From a virus, in IMG/VR virus record IMGVR_UViG_3300009149_000019, positions 1 to 64,000 of that record: a stretch of 64,000 nt of DNA. One strand, written 5' to 3'. The stretch's first letter is position 1. The number at the start of each line of letters is the position of its first letter. This document shows, one piece after another, positions 1-7,911 of the stretch. The notes below the pieces were generated by a model that ran no database searches, had not been told where the DNA came from, and saw only the letters and a list, made by a program, of their open reading frames with translations. Made by a program: the position numbers and the translations under genes.

Positions 1-2
1 AA

Positions 3-188
3 TTAGAAAGATTTTTTAGAAACATGTATGAGAACATAGGGAACGATTTTCCTGAACTGTCTATTAGGGATCAGCTTTCCCTGACAGTTGAGGCCTGCAA
101 TGCCATGGGTGGAGCAGACCCACGAGTCAGAATGCTCAGGAGAATATCTGAGCAAAAAGAAAAGAAAAATTCTAAGGAGGCAATATGA
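3..188 (+). CDS. C-terminal fragment of an unknown protein (cut by window start)
   Basis: An open frame enters from the window edge and runs 61 codons to a TGA at 186-188. The tail is lysine/glutamate rich (ends in SEQKEKKNSKEAI) and shows no family signature. Its last codons contain the AAGGAGG ribosome site and its stop overlaps the ATG of the next gene (ATGA), a tight translational coupling that supports it being a real gene end. Function unknown; only the C-terminus is visible. Confidence 0.6.
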   Translation, partial: LERFFRNMYENIGNDFPELSIRDQLSLTVEACNAMGGADPRVRMLRRISEQKEKKNSKEAI

Positions 189-439
189 ACTGTTATGTAC
201 ACGACATTCTCATGTTCTCAGTAATTATCGGTGCTGAGATTGCGATCTATAAGGAAAAAGGATTCGAGGCGGCAAGGCTCGCAGATGCGGTACTTGAGAC
301 TGCTGCAGTGATAAAGGCACGCACACCCATAGGGAAGTTCATTGCTGCAACTTTTCTTGGAATAACCGTAGCCACCTTTCATCCGGACATAGAGCCGGGA
401 GTAAAGAAGGCGCTTGACGAGATAGTGTCAGGTTTTTAA
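185..439 (+). CDS. Small hypothetical protein, 84 aa
   Basis: AAGGAGG at 174-180 precedes the ATG by four bases, and the start overlaps the upstream stop (ATGA). The product has hydrophobic stretches near residues 8-18 and 52-64 but is short of a clear two-helix membrane protein. I do not recognise it. It is followed by a 63-base gap holding an imperfect inverted repeat (AAGGCTGGA with TCCAGCTT, about 453-487). Confidence 0.6.
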   Translation: MNCYVHDILMFSVIIGAEIAIYKEKGFEAARLADAVLETAAVIKARTPIGKFIAATFLGITVATFHPDIEPGVKKALDEIVSGF

Positions 440-502
440 GAGAGGGTAACAAAGGCTGGAGAGGCTAGAGTTTTATATTATCCAGCTTATAAGGGGGACG
501 GC

Positions 503-901
503 ATGAATATAAAAAAAGAAAAGTTAAACGGAAGGGAAGTTGTGGTCATGGAACATATGGGAGTCATATACATGAACGTGACAGACCATGATTTCTCTTT
601 AATGGACAAGAACGGAGATATAGTAGAGCTTCCACCAAGTACATTACTTGTCCATGTGTCACTATTTCATGAAGTAGTGGCAACAGACGGCGATATTGAG
701 CTTCTGCGTGAGACCCACCAGGGAGAAGAGTCTATTGAAGACATACTGACTCTTGCTCGAGGAAAGGGATGGTACACGATCGGATCGATTATCGCAAAGA
801 GAGCATATCCTGGTCTTATATTTACGGGCAAAATTGCCCCAGGGTATGAAGCAGTTCCGCCAGCTAAGAGGGTTCAGCTGGCATACAGGCTCATCAAATA
901 A
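503..901 (+). CDS. Hypothetical protein, 132 aa
   Basis: An ATG preceded by AAGGGGG starts a 132-residue protein. The N-terminal half is rich in alternating hydrophobic residues, suggesting beta strands. The C-terminal part has a glycine/proline-rich segment (GKIAPGYEAVPPAKR). No catalytic motif is visible and I do not recognise the family. It lies in a run of small same-strand genes upstream of the AAA+ ATPase gene. Confidence 0.6.
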   Translation: MNIKKEKLNGREVVVMEHMGVIYMNVTDHDFSLMDKNGDIVELPPSTLLVHVSLFHEVVATDGDIELLRETHQGEESIEDILTLARGKGWYTIGSIIAKRAYPGLIFTGKIAPGYEAVPPAKRVQLAYRLIK

Positions 902-929
902 CTGTTTTCAAGGTAAGGAGGATTAACCT

Positions 930-1616
930 ATGAAGATCAAAATTAATTATTCATCAAATGCTAACATGCACGTAAAAAACCTCTCCATTTTTCTGGGGAG
1001 CACAAGAGTGTATACGTCAACCATTGAGAGAGCGAAAAGGCATGCTCTCCCAATGACTAATAGTAAGGCTCTTTTGACGTTGGACCCAGAAGACGTATTG
1101 AGCCTTATCTCCAGGAGACTGGAGATTGTTATCCCACGGCCATATAGGGAAACAACTATTGAACTTCCATTGAAGGAGAAGCACCAGCCAATGATGGCAG
1201 CCTTCTTCGGATATAAGTCTACACGGGAGAAGTTGAATAATTTATTCTTCTCCAATGACAGAAATGTCAGGCGTCCACTCACAAAGAGTGAGATTGCCTC
1301 CATGGAGAAACTCCGAGAGATCGGAGAGAACGAGGACAGGACAACTCAGTGGGTAAAGTCTTCGAAGATCGTTTATGCGATCTTTGGTGGATGCACCATT
1401 CAGTGCCGTGTTCTGGTTGATGACCAGATTGCAGCTCTTGAAGCGGTTGGTGGAGACTATCCCGTATTTATAATAAGCAGCCGTGACCTTCAGGGTGCAC
1501 GGACTGTTGATTTGGATGTGATTCCCAGGAAAAAGTTCAGGCGGAACAATCCTGGTAAGATGGCATTTGTGAAGACAATGGCTAACAAGACTCCTCCTGG
1601 AAACAGGAGGAGCTAA
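930..1616 (+). CDS. Hypothetical protein, 228 aa
   Basis: AAGGAGG about nine bases upstream supports the ATG. The protein is basic, with a mixed alpha/beta appearance and a very basic C-terminus (RKKFRRNNPGK). No known motif is seen; nucleic-acid contact is possible from charge alone but is not shown. The stop TAA overlaps a possible ATG at 1616. Confidence 0.6.
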   Translation: MKIKINYSSNANMHVKNLSIFLGSTRVYTSTIERAKRHALPMTNSKALLTLDPEDVLSLISRRLEIVIPRPYRETTIELPLKEKHQPMMAAFFGYKSTREKLNNLFFSNDRNVRRPLTKSEIASMEKLREIGENEDRTTQWVKSSKIVYAIFGGCTIQCRVLVDDQIAALEAVGGDYPVFIISSRDLQGARTVDLDVIPRKKFRRNNPGKMAFVKTMANKTPPGNRRS

Positions 1617-1631
1617 TGAGGGGTATTCGGA

Positions 1632-1889
1632 ATGGAAGGTATCAGCGACAAAAGGAAGAGCGCTGCTGTACGACACCAGGTAGGCGATGCCTGGATTTTG
1701 GCTACTGTTTGGAGGTCATATGAGGATAGACCCGTGGTTATTACTAATGTAGCCGGTGTGTCAAACTCAGATCTAATTTTAAACGCTGATATACATTTGG
1801 TAAGAGGGCGGATGGCCCTCATCTTATTGCGCTGGAAGGGTTTCCAACGCAAATTTCCTTCTTTAGTTTTACCTATTTTACATAATTAG
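1632..1889 (+). CDS. Possible small protein, 85 aa (uncertain)
   Basis: The first about 55 residues look protein-like (DAWILATVW, RPVVITNVAGVSNSD), and GAGGGG eight bases upstream could serve as ribosome site. The last third overlaps two strong hairpins and a U-rich run (1804-1868), so the 3' part may be read only by chance or the hairpins may lie inside the gene. A competing 35-aa frame, 1616-1723, starts directly on the upstream stop with a better ribosome site. No function can be assigned. Confidence 0.35.
   Translation: MEGISDKRKSAAVRHQVGDAWILATVWRSYEDRPVVITNVAGVSNSDLILNADIHLVRGRMALILLRWKGFQRKFPSLVLPILHN
1804..1868 (+). terminator. Tandem hairpins with U-rich tail
   Basis: GAGGGC (1804-1809) pairs with GCCCTC (1815-1820) around a 5-nt loop. 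TTGCG plus TGGAA (1827-1831, 1833-1837) pair with TTCCA plus CGCAA (1842-1846, 1848-1852), with one C-A mismatch. A pyrimidine-rich run with several T tracts follows (1853-1868). This looks like a transcription terminator or RNA-stability element ahead of the gene at 1903, although it overlaps a possible reading frame. Confidence 0.5.
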
Positions 1890-1902
1890 GTAGGGAGGGG
1901 TC

Positions 1903-2421
1903 ATGAGAAAAGAATGGATCGATCCGGTAAAACGGCCTGTAATGGACAGGGCATATATAATAAAAATGGTTCAGTGCCAGCAGACAAACTGGCAACTTAT
2001 GCCCGGTCGGGGTGGTACCAGGTACTATCTGGAGAACGATTCAGTTCACTCCATGAAACTATGGAGATTCACCAACATTTGCTGTAAAGCCAATGGTGTG
2101 CAAAGGCGCATTGGTAATAAAGAGCTTGGTTACGAACCAAGAGGGGTTCCTGGATTCCACTTCAGGCAAGTGCTGTTGGGGGATTACGTGATTCAGTTGA
2201 ATTTGATCGAAGATGGTATCTATACTATTGATATTTCTGAGATCATTAATTTTGAGTCAGACACCCAAAGCTGTAACATAAAGCTGAGGGCCAGGAACCT
2301 TAATGGTAAGTGGATACGTGGTGAAGAACGGATAGCACCTTTTAAGAAACTCTTGGAAAAGATAATTTATCCAAGGATTAACATGGTCTATAAGGCTAAG
2401 GAGGCACGAAGCATATGGTAG
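1903..2421 (+). CDS. Hypothetical protein, 172 aa
   Basis: GGGAGGGG upstream supports the ATG. The sequence is basic and mixed alpha/beta, with a glycine-rich turn (PGRGGTRYYLENDS) near residues 36-50. No recognised domain. Its end overlaps the AAA+ ATPase gene by seven bases, so the two are probably translated together and the product may be an accessory to the ATPase. Confidence 0.65.
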   Translation: MRKEWIDPVKRPVMDRAYIIKMVQCQQTNWQLMPGRGGTRYYLENDSVHSMKLWRFTNICCKANGVQRRIGNKELGYEPRGVPGFHFRQVLLGDYVIQLNLIEDGIYTIDISEIINFESDTQSCNIKLRARNLNGKWIRGEERIAPFKKLLEKIIYPRINMVYKAKEARSIW

Positions 2422-3935
2422 ACATCTCTTTTAATGATTTTATCGCGTGTGGGTCACCCATTATATGGATACCCACCCATGAGGACACACGGTGTGTCAG
2501 AGAGCTAGTGGATGCTCTTTCAGCAATACAGTATGATAAGAACACGTACGACATATTTCAGTGGGATTGTGTAAAGGGGGTTTATGACGAGGCAGGTAAG
2601 TCTCTAGGTGTACAGAACGGGGATGACCCCCTTTCCCCCATTACACATCTTGAGAAGATGGCTGTAGGGAAGCCTGCAATCATGTTTGCAAAGGACTTCC
2701 ACCACTACATTGAGAATCCTCAGATAATAAGGGCTCTCAAGAATGCAATATCTTTCTTTGAGACCTCTGATAAGCATTTTGTCATCTTAAGCCCGATGCT
2801 TAAGATACCTCCAGAAATGGAGAAGGACATAGTGGTGTGTGACTTTGATCTTCCAGGAACGGATATCATTGAAAAGATCGCAGTCACAATTGCTACTAAG
2901 AACAAAATGAAGTTAGGAAAGAAGGGGATAACGGAGGAGGACAGACAGGTGTTTCGAGCTGCCAAAGGGATGACTTGCCAAGAGGCTAAATGTGCCATCA
3001 GCCTTTCTTTGGTTAAGCACGGGGCATTTGACAGAGAAACTGTTGAGTCCATTAAACTCCAGCTTGTTAAGAAGACAGGATTAATGGATATTTACCCATC
3101 TGTTAACATTGAGGAGCTTGGGGGTTTACCTCAGTTGAAAAAGTATATTAATGCCAGGAAGGCTGGGTTTTCAAATCCAGACTTACCAATGCCTAGGGGA
3201 ATATTGATGGCAGGGCTACCAGGTGCAGGTAAATCTTTGGCATGTAAGGCCATTGCATCTGAGTTTGCTCTAACTCTCCTAAGACTTGACATTGGAAGTC
3301 TTAAGGCATTCCTGGTTGGGGAGTCTGAGCGGAAGATGAGAGACGCCCTCCGAATCATTGACATCCTTGCTCCGTGTGTGCTATGGTTGGACGAGATAGA
3401 GAAGGCCATAGGAGGAGCAAAGAGCTCCAACCGAACAGATGGTGGAACGACGTCTGCCATGTTTGGTCAGCTCCTGACATGGATGCAGGAGAAAGGGAAG
3501 GGTGTATACATTGTAGCTACATGCAATGACATAGGGGAGCTGCTGACTCTGAGTCAAGGGGCGCTGCTCAGGCGTTTCGATGACATATTCTTTGTAGATC
3601 TCCCAACCCCTAATGAGAGGCTTGAGATTGCAGAAATCATGAACAGACGATATAAGAGTAATATCACTGAAGAGATGGCACTTGCTTTGGAAGGATGGAC
3701 CGGTGCTGAGATTGAGAAACTGGCTAAAGCATCTCACTATGATGGGATGGAAGAGTCCATCAAGAAGATAAAGCCCGTGTTCCTTCAGAACAGGGAGCTG
3801 TTAGAGGCCGTTCGTGAATGGGCTGGAAACAATGCTCGCCGCGCAAATGAGGAGCTGGTCGATACTAACTCTTCGTCTGGTGGGGATCGAAAACTGAGAA
3901 CACTAATAAAGCCCCTGGAGTGTGGGGTTGCGTAG
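2415..3935 (+). CDS. Ycf46-like AAA+ ATPase, 506 aa
   Basis: A AAA+ ATPase of the Ycf46/FtsH-like type. The N-terminal about 240 residues form the accessory domain typical of this group (begins with PIIWIPTHEDTR). The AAA module follows: Walker A GLPGAGKS near residue 267, Walker B LWLDEIE near 322, a sensor-1 region VATCN and an arginine-containing ALLRRFDD segment. The last about 60 residues are helical. The downstream DUF1257 and DUF2997 genes form a set also seen in other bacteria and phages; in plastids and cyanobacteria the counterparts are Ycf46 and Ycf35. The substrate is unknown. Protein remodelling with the two small partners is the inference. Confidence 0.85.
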   Translation: MVDISFNDFIACGSPIIWIPTHEDTRCVRELVDALSAIQYDKNTYDIFQWDCVKGVYDEAGKSLGVQNGDDPLSPITHLEKMAVGKPAIMFAKDFHHYIENPQIIRALKNAISFFETSDKHFVILSPMLKIPPEMEKDIVVCDFDLPGTDIIEKIAVTIATKNKMKLGKKGITEEDRQVFRAAKGMTCQEAKCAISLSLVKHGAFDRETVESIKLQLVKKTGLMDIYPSVNIEELGGLPQLKKYINARKAGFSNPDLPMPRGILMAGLPGAGKSLACKAIASEFALTLLRLDIGSLKAFLVGESERKMRDALRIIDILAPCVLWLDEIEKAIGGAKSSNRTDGGTTSAMFGQLLTWMQEKGKGVYIVATCNDIGELLTLSQGALLRRFDDIFFVDLPTPNERLEIAEIMNRRYKSNITEEMALALEGWTGAEIEKLAKASHYDGMEESIKKIKPVFLQNRELLEAVREWAGNNARRANEELVDTNSSSGGDRKLRTLIKPLECGVA

Positions 3936-3943
3936 GAGGTTAT

Positions 3944-4321
3944 GTGAGCCACTTAGTAAAAACAAAATCGTGCTTGAAAAGAAAGGACATAGTTATCCAG
4001 GCATGTGAAGAGCTTGGAATTGAAGTCCTTGACGGGAAGAAATTTACATTGGAGCAGTCATACGGAGTCTCTGCCAAAGGTATGGGTATAAGGATAGGCA
4101 AAGACACCTTTGTGTTGGCTGATGACGGAACTGTCCAACACAGTTCGTACGTAAGGTCTAAAAGACATAAAGGTCTTACTTCCTTAAAGATGAAGTATAA
4201 CACCATTGTCATGAAGGAAGAGCTTGCCAGGAGAACCAGGAAGGGCGGACTCAAGTATACAATGAGGGAAAAGAAGAACGAGAAAACCGGAAAAATGTAC
4301 GTCGAAATAGACGTAGAATAG
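3944..4321 (+). CDS. DUF1257 / Ycf35-like protein, 125 aa
   Basis: The GTG at 3944 is preferred over an upstream in-frame GTG (3920): AGGAGG at 3934-3939 sits four bases before it, and the resulting N-terminus MSHLVK matches the MSH start usual in DUF1257 proteins. The domain continues with helix LKRKDIVIQACEELGIEV and a beta-rich middle. It follows the Ycf46-like ATPase with a small gap and precedes a DUF2997 protein. Family function is unknown; association with the ATPase is inferred from recurrent gene neighbourhood. Confidence 0.75.
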   Translation: MSHLVKTKSCLKRKDIVIQACEELGIEVLDGKKFTLEQSYGVSAKGMGIRIGKDTFVLADDGTVQHSSYVRSKRHKGLTSLKMKYNTIVMKEELARRTRKGGLKYTMREKKNEKTGKMYVEIDVE

Positions 4322-4332
4322 GAGGATCAGAC

Positions 4333-4530
4333 ATGGCGAAGATTATTATAGAGTTTGATGAGAACGGTGACATGACAGCTGATGCCCAGGGTTTCGAGGG
4401 GTCCTCCTGTGAAGAGGCCTTAGACTTCCTGAATGAGATCGGTGTTGTCTCAGAGAAAACCAAGAAAGCTGAATGGTACAAAAAGAACCTGAATAAGGTG
4501 GGGCAGGTAAAGGCGAAGCTTTGTGGATAG
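4333..4530 (+). CDS. DUF2997-like small protein, 65 aa
   Basis: The ATG is preceded by AGGAGG. The protein has the DUF2997 layout: a short beta strand (KIIIEFDENGD), a GFEGSSCEEA turn containing the single conserved cysteine, and a helix ending in a glutamate/lysine-rich tail. It is the third member of the ATPase/DUF1257/DUF2997 set. The cysteine-containing G-x-G-x-S/C turn suggests a ubiquitin-like-sized partner or a ligand site, which is speculative. Confidence 0.7.
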   Translation: MAKIIIEFDENGDMTADAQGFEGSSCEEALDFLNEIGVVSEKTKKAEWYKKNLNKVGQVKAKLCG

Positions 4531-5188
4531 CCTGGTACTTGATGTCAGGTGGGAGATAACCAAGAAAAAGCGTGGTAACCTCTGCCAACAGGTAAAGCTT
4601 TTCTTGGTGAGAAAGGATAGGTTATCAGAACAGATGACGGCAGCCTTGAAGTCATTTAGGTTTGATAGCAGCTATAAGTTACCATTTCCTATCTATACGG
4701 GTGTCACTTCCCTTAAGGATGGTCAGTACCTATCTGACCATTGTATGTGTTTTGATATCCTAAGAGTACGACTTAAAAGCAACTGGGCAGCTGTTAATGG
4801 TCAGCACTTAATACTGACAGGCTTGGACTGTAGCCATGACAACTGTAAACACAGCGGTAGGAGCTTTATACCGAGTAGAGACTGTGTAATGTGCTTACCA
4901 TGGTTCTCTGGTGTAAATCCAAAGGAGAACCTTAAGATGGAAGAAGTCTTTTCTAAAGTGAGAGAAGACATTATTGAGGAGTGGGGAATCTACATAGATA
5001 GTTTGGGATTGACAGAGTACGGTCATCTTGGTAGAATGCTTCGGCTGCCAAAAACAAGTACAGAGTCTAAAATAAGGATGCCTGCTTGTTACGGTGACGT
5101 TGATACTTTAGATGAGAACTGCCTTTCTTTATGCACTTTTTTCTATGCGTGCGCAGAAAGGGTTGAGAAGGCTCATCCTGAGCTTTAG
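4523..5188 (+). CDS. Hypothetical cysteine-rich protein, 221 aa
   Basis: It starts at a GTG overlapping the DUF2997 stop by eight bases, with a weak ribosome site. Cysteines cluster in the middle (DHCMCFD; LDCSHDNCKHSG; DCVMCLPW, residues about 72-135) and again near the end, suggesting bound metal. Near residue 172 it carries the octapeptide LGRMLRLP followed by a serine/threonine-rich STE stretch; the same octapeptide occurs in the unrelated-looking protein at 11541. No known family recognised. Confidence 0.6.
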   Translation: MDSLVLDVRWEITKKKRGNLCQQVKLFLVRKDRLSEQMTAALKSFRFDSSYKLPFPIYTGVTSLKDGQYLSDHCMCFDILRVRLKSNWAAVNGQHLILTGLDCSHDNCKHSGRSFIPSRDCVMCLPWFSGVNPKENLKMEEVFSKVREDIIEEWGIYIDSLGLTEYGHLGRMLRLPKTSTESKIRMPACYGDVDTLDENCLSLCTFFYACAERVEKAHPEL

Positions 5189-5191
5189 TTA
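5168..5191 (+). terminator. Short hairpin at the end of the cysteine-rich gene
   Basis: AAGGCTCA (5168-5175) can pair with TGAGCTTT (5179-5186) around a 3-nt loop, including a G-T pair, followed by an interrupted T run. It overlaps the stop codon. It may be a weak terminator separating the coding operon from the structured region downstream. Confidence 0.4.
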
Positions 5192-5614
5192 GTTCGAGAC
5201 TCAGTCGGGTGGGTCTATAAAAAAAGCCGATCCCGACTATTGTGTGAGAAGGGAACCCTCTATGACTGTGGTCTGACTCGCGATAAGACTGCAGTAGCAT
5301 GATCATAGGTGGGGAGCACAGCTAAAACTAGTAAACACCTTCCTTTATTTCTTTCCCCGTCATGCTGGATAAGGGAGTATGTCTGCCCCAGCCCTAGCAG
5401 TCCTTTGGGGTGAATACATACCTTCTGAGGAGGAATGTGAGGAAGTAGGGTATGTGATGTGCCTATGCTGCACACGCTGAGACTGTTAACAGAGCTTAAA
5501 CATGGAGGGTCAGTCACGGGTCATGTGCCTTTAGAGATTAGGCACAAGCTGAGCTGGAGTGAGCCAGTTGACGGTGACCACCCTCCGTGTAAGGGCTCAC
5601 TAAAGGAGGAAATT
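5189..5614 (+). ncRNA. Candidate large structured RNA or regulatory leader
   Basis: About 426 bases with no plausible gene but many helices found by hand: AGTCGGG 5203-5209 with 5232-5238; a 10-bp helix 5265-5274 with 5286-5295; AGCATGA 5296-5302 with 5360-5366, enclosing GGGG 5311-5314 with 5355-5358; CCCCA 5386-5390 with 5406-5410; ACATACCTT 5416-5424 with 5447-5455; TGTGC 5458-5462 with 5470-5474; GGAGGGT 5504-5510 with 5580-5586 plus GTCAC 5513-5517 with 5574-5578, closing a junction with TGTGCCT 5524-5530/5540-5546 and AGCTGG 5552-5557/5564-5569. The loop AGTGAG 5558-5563 can pair with CTCACT 5596-5601 just before the ribosome site of the next gene. It could be a free ncRNA or a cis-regulator. 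No match to a named class is claimed. Confidence 0.6.
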
Positions 5615-5977
5615 ATGATACAGGATGAGATAGCACGTATATTACAAGGAGAGGAGGACGAAGTGGACTGGATCATGTTAGACGAATCCAGAGGTTTTGT
5701 TGTGGACTCAAGAATGACAAATGATGGAACTGTTTATGCAGTTGCCCATTTTAAGATAGGAAGTGAGCAGCTTCATAACATCAGGCTTAAGTCAGTCCCT
5801 ACTAGCAAAGATTTTGATATTGAGGCTAGAGGAGAAGCTGCTACCCTTCTAATGTTTCACTGGAGGACTGGCCTTGAGATTGATAACGTGAAGGCTGGTA
5901 GAGAGGACGAGGAGATGAGAGCTCTTTACTTACAGAAAGTAAAGGAAGTCCTCATCACGAAAACGTATAAAAATTAA
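5615..5977 (+). CDS. Hypothetical protein, 120 aa
   Basis: AAAGGAGG at 5602-5609 fixes the start at the ATG at 5615; the open frame extends upstream into the structured RNA region but that part lacks a ribosome site. The protein is acidic and mixed alpha/beta with no recognised motif. It is the first gene after the structured 5189-5614 stretch and is the likely target if that stretch is a cis-regulatory leader. Confidence 0.6.
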   Translation: MIQDEIARILQGEEDEVDWIMLDESRGFVVDSRMTNDGTVYAVAHFKIGSEQLHNIRLKSVPTSKDFDIEARGEAATLLMFHWRTGLEIDNVKAGREDEEMRALYLQKVKEVLITKTYKN

Positions 5978-5988
5978 GGAGGTATCTA

Positions 5989-6561
5989 ATGGAAGATGGG
6001 GCAAGAATATTGACGTATAGAGCTTTCCTTGTGTTTTGTATACCCATGAGTTTTATTATGAAAACCGGAGGGGAGCAGGGAAACCCTGACTTAGTGTTGT
6101 GTGCTACTAGCCTGCTGATTACTGCAGCCCTTCTTACATTATATGATATTCGGAATATGTACACATTCCGAGATCATACATTGAATGTACTTAGCACGTA
6201 CATCTCAATTCTCGATAGAAAGATATTTTTCGGAATATCTGGATTCTCTCGGGAAGAGGCAATCAATACAGGGGCTGCCTTAGTCAAGCAAGAAGAAAGG
6301 TTTTGCCAGGATTTACTAATTCCTGGATATGTATCCATACTAGCGGTACACCTATTCTTCTATAACCTCTTTAGGGGTGAGCCTATTGTAGTTATGGGGG
6401 TCTTAGCAATAGCGAGCACTTATTACTCATTCTATTATGTGGGTAACAAAGTTGTTCCATCGAGGCGTGCAACCTTAACGCTAGTAGCCACTATAGCAGA
6501 CTTTATGAAAAAGAAACTGCCTATGTTAGCTGAAGAAGGAGGGGGACAGGACAGTGAGTAA
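5989..6561 (+). CDS. Predicted integral membrane protein, 190 aa
   Basis: AAGGAGG precedes the ATG. Hydrophobic segments near residues 10-25, 33-52, about 111-128 and 132-150 suggest four membrane helices arranged in two pairs, with a soluble segment between them (about 55-105) and a charged C-terminus. No transport or enzymatic motif is visible. It overlaps the next small gene by eight bases. Confidence 0.6.
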   Translation: MEDGARILTYRAFLVFCIPMSFIMKTGGEQGNPDLVLCATSLLITAALLTLYDIRNMYTFRDHTLNVLSTYISILDRKIFFGISGFSREEAINTGAALVKQEERFCQDLLIPGYVSILAVHLFFYNLFRGEPIVVMGVLAIASTYYSFYYVGNKVVPSRRATLTLVATIADFMKKKLPMLAEEGGGQDSE

Positions 6562-6727
6562 GAAGAAGAAAGGTCCGGTAAAGGTTGATATCCTGAAGGC
6601 TATGAGGAAGAAGGCCAGGGATGAGATCGGATTGGTACCAGAAAAAATGATGGACCCTAAGAAAGGGTATAAAAGAAGAGGGAAGTATAAACAGAGATGG
6701 GAGGACCATAATGAGGATGATGATTAG
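6554..6727 (+). CDS. Small basic protein, 57 aa
   Basis: The GTG at 6554 follows a GGAGGGGG run about a dozen bases upstream and overlaps the preceding stop. The product begins MSKKKKGPVK and is strongly basic through residue 45, ending in EDHNEDDD. Size, coupling and a following in-register small gene support it. Function unknown; charge suggests nucleic-acid or membrane-surface contact. Confidence 0.5.
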   Translation: MSKKKKGPVKVDILKAMRKKARDEIGLVPEKMMDPKKGYKRRGKYKQRWEDHNEDDD

Positions 6728-6824
6728 AGTAGTTATGTTCATTGTTTCAGTATCGGCTATTCTCGGACTCATACAGAGTCTTAATAAGAAGAGAAACGAA
6801 AAGAGATATGGAGAGTTGTATTAA
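6711..6824 (+). CDS. Small single-pass membrane protein, 37 aa
   Basis: The ATG at 6711 is preceded by GGGAGG with 7-8 bases spacing and overlaps the end of the previous small gene. A hydrophobic segment of about 18 residues (VVMFIVSVSAILGLI) is followed by a basic tail. It is the size of many phage membrane micropeptides. Function unknown. Confidence 0.5.
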   Translation: MRMMIRVVMFIVSVSAILGLIQSLNKKRNEKRYGELY

Positions 6825-6835
6825 AGGAGGAGAGT

Positions 6836-7201
6836 ATGACCATCATTGATTATGCTAAAAGTGGTGATTTTAACCAGATTAGAAATGCCTGTAGAAGAGG
6901 CGATGACGTAGAACTTCAGGATGCCCAGGGAAAAACAGCCCTAATGTATGTTTCTGGAAATGGAGACATGCGATCTGTAAAGCTGTTAGTATGCCAGGGT
7001 GCAGACGCGAACGCTGTAGACGAGCAAGGATGGACGGCCTTGTTTTACGCAGCTGCTGGTGGCCATATGGAAGCTGTTAAGTTCCTGATGAACAATGGAG
7101 CAGACACCACGGCCACATCAAAGAAACGAAAGGGATGGACTGCTGCATCCTTCGCTTCTTACCATGGCCACAAAGAGGTGGCGCAGTTTATAAAAAAGTA
7201 G
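6836..7201 (+). CDS. Ankyrin repeat protein, 121 aa
   Basis: AAAGGAGG precedes the ATG. About three and a half ankyrin repeats fill the protein: signature turns DAQGKTALMYVSGNGD, DEQGWTALFYAAAGGH and KGWTAASFASYHGH, each followed by a V-K-LL/FL helix and a G-AD-x-N/T loop. Ankyrin repeats bind proteins; the partner is unknown. It is the shortest of the ankyrin proteins in this window. Confidence 0.9.
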   Translation: MTIIDYAKSGDFNQIRNACRRGDDVELQDAQGKTALMYVSGNGDMRSVKLLVCQGADANAVDEQGWTALFYAAAGGHMEAVKFLMNNGADTTATSKKRKGWTAASFASYHGHKEVAQFIKK

Positions 7202-7212
7202 GGGTAACGAGT

Positions 7213-7878
7213 ATGGAATTACTTAGAAAAATAAATAAAATTAAGGACCGTCTGGACCTTATATCGCAGCGGATTGAGGGTGGTGAGGTTACTGCTCCTT
7301 CTGCAGTAAGGAAACTGGATGAGGCAGCCTCAGTTTTTGATGAATTTCTGCTTGAGGCACATTCTTTTCTATTTGTACAGGACGCACTTGTGCCTTCAGG
7401 GATAGAAATTGATCCATCGTTTACTGGGGTGTCACTGTTTACTGATTTGTTACAAGATCCCGGATACCCATTTATAGAACTTGTAGAAAGTGAGGAACGA
7501 GTAGCACACTTTCGTGTTGGGATTGTAAAGATGGTCACATCCTCTTCTCATGAGCAGCATATACTGGCAGCAGCTACCATGAAAAAGATAGTTGGGGGTG
7601 GGGTTAGTTTTCGTAAGAGTAGCGACATATTTAATAAACTTTCTCCTGGAAATGAGTGGGTACTTACTCTTTTCAGAGTAGAACACAGTCGAGTTAAAAC
7701 TCTTGTAGCAGAGTTTATCCTTGATAACATCCATAAGGAAGGTGGGTTGCGTACAGACTCTCTTATAAAGAGTATTCATGAGGAGTTGGATGGTCCTAGT
7801 AGGACGGCTATATCAATTATCTTTAATGAGATCGAAGTCTCTTCCTGGATGGAATCTATCATTACTATGTTAAAGTAG
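7213..7878 (+). CDS. Hypothetical protein, 221 aa
   Basis: The ATG at 7213 is preferred; an upstream extension would lie inside the ankyrin gene. TAGGGG upstream is only a fair ribosome site. The N-terminal about 60 residues are helical and coiled-coil-like (LRKINKIKDRLDLISQRIEGG), the rest is mixed. No family recognised. Confidence 0.6.
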   Translation: MELLRKINKIKDRLDLISQRIEGGEVTAPSAVRKLDEAASVFDEFLLEAHSFLFVQDALVPSGIEIDPSFTGVSLFTDLLQDPGYPFIELVESEERVAHFRVGIVKMVTSSSHEQHILAAATMKKIVGGGVSFRKSSDIFNKLSPGNEWVLTLFRVEHSRVKTLVAEFILDNIHKEGGLRTDSLIKSIHEELDGPSRTAISIIFNEIEVSSWMESIITMLK

Positions 7879-7911
7879 TTTCTTCATCATCATGTACTTA
7901 GGAGGAATAGT

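Noticed and set aside
1616-1723. 35-aa frame starting on the upstream stop
   Set aside because: Good ribosome site but an arginine/cysteine-rich composition unlike the neighbours; kept only as the alternative to the 1632 frame.
5189-5205. tRNA T-loop (TTCGA)
   Set aside because: No acceptor stem, anticodon arm or CCA end can be built around it.
5459-5614. Upstream extension of the 120-aa gene into the structured region
   Set aside because: The frame is open but lacks a ribosome site before 5615 and crosses several strong helices; AAAGGAGG supports 5615.
5189-5614. Group I intron
   Set aside because: GTTCGAGACTC near 5192 faintly resembles a group I R element, but no full P, Q, R, S order is visible and the flanking genes have their own stop and start.
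7548-7779. Frames on the minus strand throughout the window
   Set aside because: All lie inside well-supported plus-strand genes, lack ribosome sites and have compositions typical of antisense reading; no minus-strand gene is supported.
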